A stretch of DNA of 64,000 nucleotides from Lates calcarifer (Eukaryota; Chordata; Actinopteri; Centropomidae). Shown here one piece after another: positions 58,011 to 64,000 of this stretch. Numbering within the stretch: the stretch's first letter is position 1; each line of letters starts with the position of its first letter. Location: positions 25,108,250 to 25,172,249 of the forward strand of contig NC_066849.1 of NCBI RefSeq assembly GCF_001640805.2, in the 5' to 3' direction. The translations under genes were made by a program, and so were the position numbers. The notes beneath the pieces are model-generated. The model was not told the DNA's origin. It worked only from the letters and a program-made list of their open reading frames with translations, and made no database searches.

Positions 58011-61000
58011 TAAAAAATAAAGTACTTTAAACTCAGTATCAGAGCTAGAGAGATTGATAAAAATGCCAGGAACTGTATGATAGTTTACTGGTAGAAAATT
58101 ATGCTACACACACACACACACCTCTTACGCACTCAAAAAAATCCCTCACGAATAAAAGCACTGATGCTGGGGAGTTGTTACGCAGAATAAAATCATCTCT
58201 TTCATTTTTTACACCCCAGTGCAGATGTGTCACTGATGCTTCATGATCATATTTGTGGTGATGATGTCTGTTCAACCTCAGGCTGCAGTGTAGTCAGCAG
58301 CTGACGCTTCTACTGCTGCTTCTACTGTATGAGTCTCTGTGGGGCTTGTTGAAGCTGCAGGGGCGACTGTAACAGCAGCAGAAACAGGAGCTCCACTGAG
58401 ATGCATCTAAATGAGAACAGGGGAGGAGGCTTTTCTCACATTTTCGCTATAGTCTCACATCAGGAGCTACAGTTTTCAGTCCTGTGCAATGCATGTTTCC
58501 TGCAACACCAGAGTATATTCAGTATCTATTAGAAGACAAATCTGAAAATATGGTAAAATATCAATTTTGGATGCTTGGTCCTGATAAATGTGATGGGATA
58601 AAGGCAAAATCTTTTGTTAATTGTTGTAGCAACAGGTATATCAGTGTAAATTAAAAAAGGATGGATAATGAATGGGAGATTCACGATTGTCACGAAATTT
58701 GCTGACTTTTCAGACCATTTTCGTGACTTTCAAAAAAGCACGTAGCGACAAATTTAGCAACTTTGTTGACAAACCTTAACTACTTTCTGTCAAAGAGAGT
58801 CACCAGCATTGCTCCCCAGGTGCAAAGTCAGGATTATTGTACAAGTACATAGCCCAAATCACTGGAAATCAGTTGACTTTACCACCTGGCAGGAAGTAAA
58901 ATCAGGACAATAATAACCATTCTTTGTTGCATGTCATTATGTTTCCTTTTGCTCTCTGTAAAAAAGATTAAGTGCTGTAGTTTCCCTCTGAATTTCATTG
59001 GAATCTGTTGACAAGTTGTTGAGACACAAATGAAGGAATTCTAATGGCACATGACCACTCTCCATGATTTCCATGTATGGAAGTTTATTCCTGCAGTAAA
59101 TCCGACATTCCCAAAAATGGAGGCTTAAATTTATTTAACCTAATCTGCTGTTATCTGTACCACGGAGACAGAAATGAGCTTAAAGCTCTTTTCAAGTTTT
59201 AAGCTGCATCCTGTTCATACTTCCCTGCAGCAGTAATATCATTGTACGGTGTCAGGAGACACACACAGTCGTACAGAAGCAGCTTTTCTTTAAATGCCTC
59301 TTGAACTGAAAGCCATTGTGATCACTGAACTCAGTTAAGAGCAGAGCCAAAAAAAATGAGCAGCTAGCCTTCAAGGTTTCATAAGTCCAGAATCCCAGAG
59401 CAATTCAAACGCAGCTTTTGTTCCCATGACAGCAGAAGGACTGAAATCTCACTGATGAGCCTGATATGGGCCACATGTGCAGCACAGCACATTAGATCAT
59501 CATAAAGATGAGTGTCTAGTAGAACATTTTTCCCTTTTTATAAAATTAGCCTCTCGCACGAATCAAACCCAGCTTTTACTTGACAGCTACATCTCGCACA
59601 AATTAGAGAGGTGATCAACCGAACGTAATTTTTGACTCAGTGATGTGATTGCACCGCCAGCTTAGAGGCGAAGAAGGGGGGAGAGAGAGAGAAATCAGCA
59701 GGGTGGGAGTCGAAGGGAGGGAAAACAAGAATTCTGGGCAGCAACATCCCAGGAGTCTGGTTGGTAGACAGACACTGATGTTGAAATTCAGATCACACAC
59801 ACGCCTGCAAACCATGCTGCTCACCAGGGAGGGGAAGGATGAGAGACAGAGGGGGTGAGGGGGAGGAAGCAGAGGGGGGAAGAAGAAAAGGACAGAGGTA
59901 GATAGAGAGTGTGTATGACAGCATATAGAGGAAGAGGAGAAGTCCGGTGGAATCACGGGAATGAGGAGCTTCTGATGAGGCGTCCAGCTGGATTCACGTT
60001 ATTAAAATTCCACCTAAATTTGACTTCATGTATACAGTATTGTATAATCCTCCTTCAGGTTTGGATCAGAAACCACCTCTCCTGAAGCTGAGCAGCAGCA
60101 GAGGGACTCACTGTAGTGATGATGTAATGTAGAGACAAATCCCAGAGCTGCTCCACTGACGACGAAAAAAAAGAAAGGAAAAACTCCTCGAATCGATGAA
60201 ACAGCGGTGGTGATTTAACAGAGATGTGGGGGATTTTCTTCCATATTCACAGCTGGAACGTTCAGTCGAGCTTATTAGATTATTAGATTGTAAAACGTCC
60301 AGAAAAACTCGAGTTAGCTTGTACAGATCAGTGTCACTGGACCAATTTCAAATAAGATGCAGTGTTTAGATTAGTGAGTTTTTCAGGTGCTGGCAGGATG
60401 ATTGTCATTATTACTATGGCCACAAGAGGTCGCTTTACGATAAAGCGTAACTACAGGTTGTAAATAAATACATAACTGTCTTTTGTAAATTAATCACCCA
60501 GTTGGCTGCAAGACATGGAAATGGGGCTTTTAATTAGTTTATATTCTCCAAAGACAAATTTATTTAAACTATTTTAGTTTCTATGACTTTGCGTTTGTTC
60601 TGCGTTTGTTGCACTTCCTCAGACCAGAGTTTGGATGTTTCCAATGGGTCCATTGCGGATCTGGTCCAACATGAAGACCTCTAGTTTGGATGTCACAGCT
60701 AATCCAACATGAACCCAGGAAGTTCTATTTATAATTATTATTTTATTATTTTTATTTTCATCAGACAGAAAGCGTCGGTGTGCACAGATTCTGTGCTGCT
60801 TCCACTGAGGAGCTCTTAACCAACTTAAGACCTCTGCAGTTCTCTCAGTTTTTATTCTTAACTTTGTGAGTAAAAGTAAAGTTTTATCTTTTACTAACTT
60901 TTACTCTCCTTCCTCTGTCTCTCGTCCTACTAAAGTCCATGTTTGATAAGTACAGGCCAAGTTCTTCAGAGCCACAGTTTATCTGAAGTTCAGCTCCACT

Positions 61001-64000
61001 TCTCCCCTCAGAATTTACAGTCCATGTTCTTTGTCCACCATCTCCAAATTTAGGATCTATCCATTTTTTGTGATTCTTTGCCTTGTAAAGGCCTGTGTAA
61101 ATTGCAGCATGACTCGGCAAAGCAAACTCCTTTTTATGGTGGTTCATTTGTGTTTTGGTTAAGTCACAAAAGAATTTGTGTTCTCGCAGGATTTCAGGAA
61201 ATGTCTAGAGACTCTACTCCTAGTCTAACTGTTCAATTTGCTGTTTTCTCTAATTCCTCAGTCGTTAATTACAGACTTCTTTCTTACTGTGAGGATGAAA
61301 AAATCTGTCTGTGTTTCATGGATACATTCAGTATATGTAGTTATTTTGTTTTAGTTTGTTCTCAGCTTTGGCTAGACAGTTTCTATACACATTAAAACTA
61401 CAGTACACCATCTCTGTTATCCTGCGTCATGTTTTTATAATGTGGTGTGGTGACAAATGTGTACACAGAGTGAAGGTAAGTGCATACAAATACAGACAGG
61501 TGAGAGGATAGGAGGCTGTCAGGAATAACAGCGAGCCGGATGAAGAGGCAGAGCCAGCACCTCATGATTCTGCAACTGCTGTTGTTTACACACCGAGCAA
61601 AGCAGATGGGTAAATGAGTGTTTGGCGGTGCAAACACAAACCCAACACACACACACGTGTGCACACAGAGATGATTTGTTCATCACCTTTTTATACATAC
61701 ACAACATAGCGCAGCAGATTACTCGCACAGTATTTCCTTGAACACACGCACCAGACCTGCTTCACTGCCAAGGCAAACATTCAAGGACATCATTTTGACT
61801 TTCAGTTTGATTCATTCTCTCAAATACCACAAAATTACAGTGTGTGTCTGTCTGACTGTCCAGCCACCTGAATCCAGATGGAGAGAAGCTCTGAGTTATC
61901 TGAGAGTCTTAGTTAACTTCATTTATTATCACGTGATCACATTATTTAAGCTTTTCAAGGATAGGGGAGTGATTTTAAGATTTATTTGCCCCAGATATTG
62001 CCTCTCAGGCAAAATATAATATATAATATGTTTTAACATAATGGCAACCAGGTTCTGTTTTCTATTAATGTAATGAGGAAAAGCTGTAAAGTGCATACCT
62101 GCCACCTAGCCAGTGATGACATTTGCCACCAACGCAAAACAGTTCAGTAAACTAAAAAACATAATCTCTAGGAAACAGGATTGTCATAGTGCAGGTTGTG
62201 AGGAAGCCTGCAGACATGACTCAGGGCTGAAAAAGTCCTGCACTCCTCTTATTCAGCTGCACAATAAGGAAACTTGTCAACCTACACCCTAACGAATATT
62301 ATTTCTAATTTAACCTCTCTTTTCCCATCTAATAACTCCTTCGAATCCCTCTGTCCAGACGTGACAAAGCTATGTGATGCCAACATTCACACGGAGCATT
62401 AACCCAGCAGAAAGGGCAAGGCATGATGGGTAGAGGAGGGCTGAAAAGAGAAGGCTTGTAACAAACTGGCATGAGGCAGACTTTGCCAGTTTTACCCACT
62501 ATACATACCATTTTGCCCCTCATCCCTCAGCCACTCCTCCCAGCTCTTGTTTTGGTGTTTGTGCTTGTTCATTCTGGGTCAGAGGCGATTAACAAACAGG
62601 AGTCTTCACTCAGTGCCCCATTCAATGCCCTCCATTGATCTGCAAATGCAAGAAGGGGACCAAAGCACTTTTAGCTCCTTTGTTTGAGGTTTGAGTGCGG
62701 TCATTTGTTTACTGTCATGCAATATTTGACTCTTCAGTGTGTGTTTGGGCCTCCTCGGGAGATGCAGGGGCCTCGGAAAAAAAGGCGATGTTGCTATAAA
62801 CAGAGCAGAGGAGACAGAAGAGGAGGGGGTGAGAGCGAGGTACAGTAATGAATTTAACAGAGAGAGGGGAAATAGAAAGAGAGCAGAGGAGGAGATCATT
62901 TCTAGGTGTGGTAGAAAAAAGTAAAAGTAGAAAGAACTCCCCGTGAGCTGAACCAGTGATAATGACTTTGCGTGGGTCTGACCTGTGGTGATTTAACTGA
63001 AGAGCCGAACAGAGTGAGAAGAAATGAGGCTGTTTAAACTGGACAGTTTCACAGAGAGGAGCAGATACTCTCCGTCTATGCTGCAGCTTTCGCTTTTAAT
63101 CTGAAAGGGACAAAAAATTTGATTTACAATGATCTGTATGAACTGTTTGAATTGAAAGTGGAAACTGCTGATTTAAATCATTTTGTTCAGTTCAGATCAA
63201 ATTATTGAGTACTTTACTAATATAATAATATAACATCATCATCATTCAATCAGCAGAAAAGGATGCTCCAATGCAAAAAAACCTAGCCGACACTTCTCTA
63301 TTAAGTAAGTACCTAAGTAAAACATTTTTCATACCACTCACAGCACACTGAGGCCGCCTTAAAGAAGTGGCTTTGTAACTGTTGTTTAAAACAGTCAACA
63401 GACTCAGCTGATTTATTGGGAGAGGAGGATTGTTCTAAAGTCTGGGCAGGAGAAGCACAGTCACCCCGGGTTTCTAGTTTGGCACTAAGACACACTTTCG
63501 TTTGGTACGGCCAACAGGTCTCGGCTGGGTGACCTGAGTGATCGCTCAGTAATGTCAGTAGTTTTTAGAATACTGAATATCAGTAAATGTTTGTTCTCTT
63601 CTATAATAAACATAAGCTACCGGCATTTTTGCCAATGTCCCAGTCTACACAAGACATAACACAACCAGCCGTGACACACACAGAGGGAAACTGTGGTCCG
63701 CACTGTTACCACCAGCGGTCTAATTAACGCTGTACATCAGGGTCAGACAGCTGAGGTTCACTGATGTAGATAATGGTGCTGGTTTGAAGTCAGGAGCCCC
63801 CTGAGCAGAGACATGAAGCTGGGTCAGGCAGAAAGAAAGAGGCCAGCAGGAGCAGAGGCTCCATCTGCAAAACACACAGCTCAGCTCAGCGGCGAGATCA
63901 AACCGGTGGGAACTATTTTATCACAGACGAGCAACAAACACTCACGTCAGCACACGAAGGATGGAAGTAAAGAAAGGCTAGAATAATCTGTCTGAATTCA

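Larger units (their letters stand above)
42950..64000. other. non-coding region upstream of adcyap1r1 (about 21 kb)
   Basis: No open frame here resembles a known protein except a small reverse-transcriptase relic (57868-58010). Contents: microsatellites, G-rich and purine-rich tracts, AAGTA-type and other dispersed repeats, and unique stretches with homeodomain-type TAATTA/ATTAA motifs that may be regulatory. Neurod6, which flanks ADCYAP1R1 in mammals, is not visible. Confidence 0.5.

Noticed and set aside
42950..64000. Search for neurod6 or another neighbour gene
   Set aside because: neurod6 has a single long coding exon that would be obvious; none is present, and no splice-bordered exon of another gene was recognised.
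1..64000. CRISPR arrays, operons, rRNA, tRNA, prophage
   Set aside because: None seen; the sequence is vertebrate nuclear DNA. A covariance-model scan would be needed to exclude a tRNA fully.

Overview
This is vertebrate nuclear DNA, almost certainly from a teleost fish. Coding sequence is split into short exons with GT..AG borders. There are many (CA)n/(GT)n microsatellites, and the interspersed repeats (Tc1/mariner relics and several very common fish short repeats) are of teleost type. I see no operons, rRNA, tRNA or CRISPR arrays.

Two paralogous class B1 (secretin family) GPCR genes face each other tail to tail. On the + strand, positions 2186-14433 hold eleven exons of a GHRH-receptor-type gene (ghrhr), from the middle of the hormone-binding ectodomain to the stop codon. 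Its signal-peptide exon and first ectodomain exon were not found and probably lie beyond the left edge. On the - strand, positions 33071 down to 22948 hold a complete 13-exon coding region (443 residues) for the PACAP receptor PAC1 (adcyap1r1). From the hormone-domain exon with the WD..CW motif onward, the two genes have the same exon phases, and most exon lengths match exactly (101, 98, 133, 154, 61, 70, 92, 130 and 42 bp). This is the mark of an old tandem duplication. A candidate non-coding first exon and promoter for adcyap1r1 lies near 42368-42700.

Layout: 1-2185 intron or upstream DNA of ghrhr with a Tc1 relic; 2186-14433 ghrhr exons and introns; 14434 to about 16015 ghrhr 3' UTR; about 16016-17960 spacer between the converging 3' ends; about 17965-22947 probable long 3' UTR of adcyap1r1; 22948-33071 adcyap1r1 coding region; 33072 to about 42700 the first intron and 5' exon; about 42750-64000 non-coding DNA upstream of adcyap1r1 with repeats, G-rich tracts, a reverse-transcriptase relic and stretches that look like conserved regulatory DNA.

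Both products are predicted Gs-coupled receptors for related brain-gut peptides (GHRH and PACAP/VIP family). The window is therefore a neuroendocrine receptor cluster corresponding to the mammalian GHRHR-ADCYAP1R1 neighbourhood, but with one gene inverted relative to what I recall of the human order. I found no clearly new biological system. The points most worth checking are the (TG)n tracts that replace normal splice-acceptor sequence in both genes, a second open frame running past the PAC1 stop codon, predicted overlapping upstream ORFs in the adcyap1r1 5' UTR, and a decayed THAP-type zinc finger in an adcyap1r1 intron.
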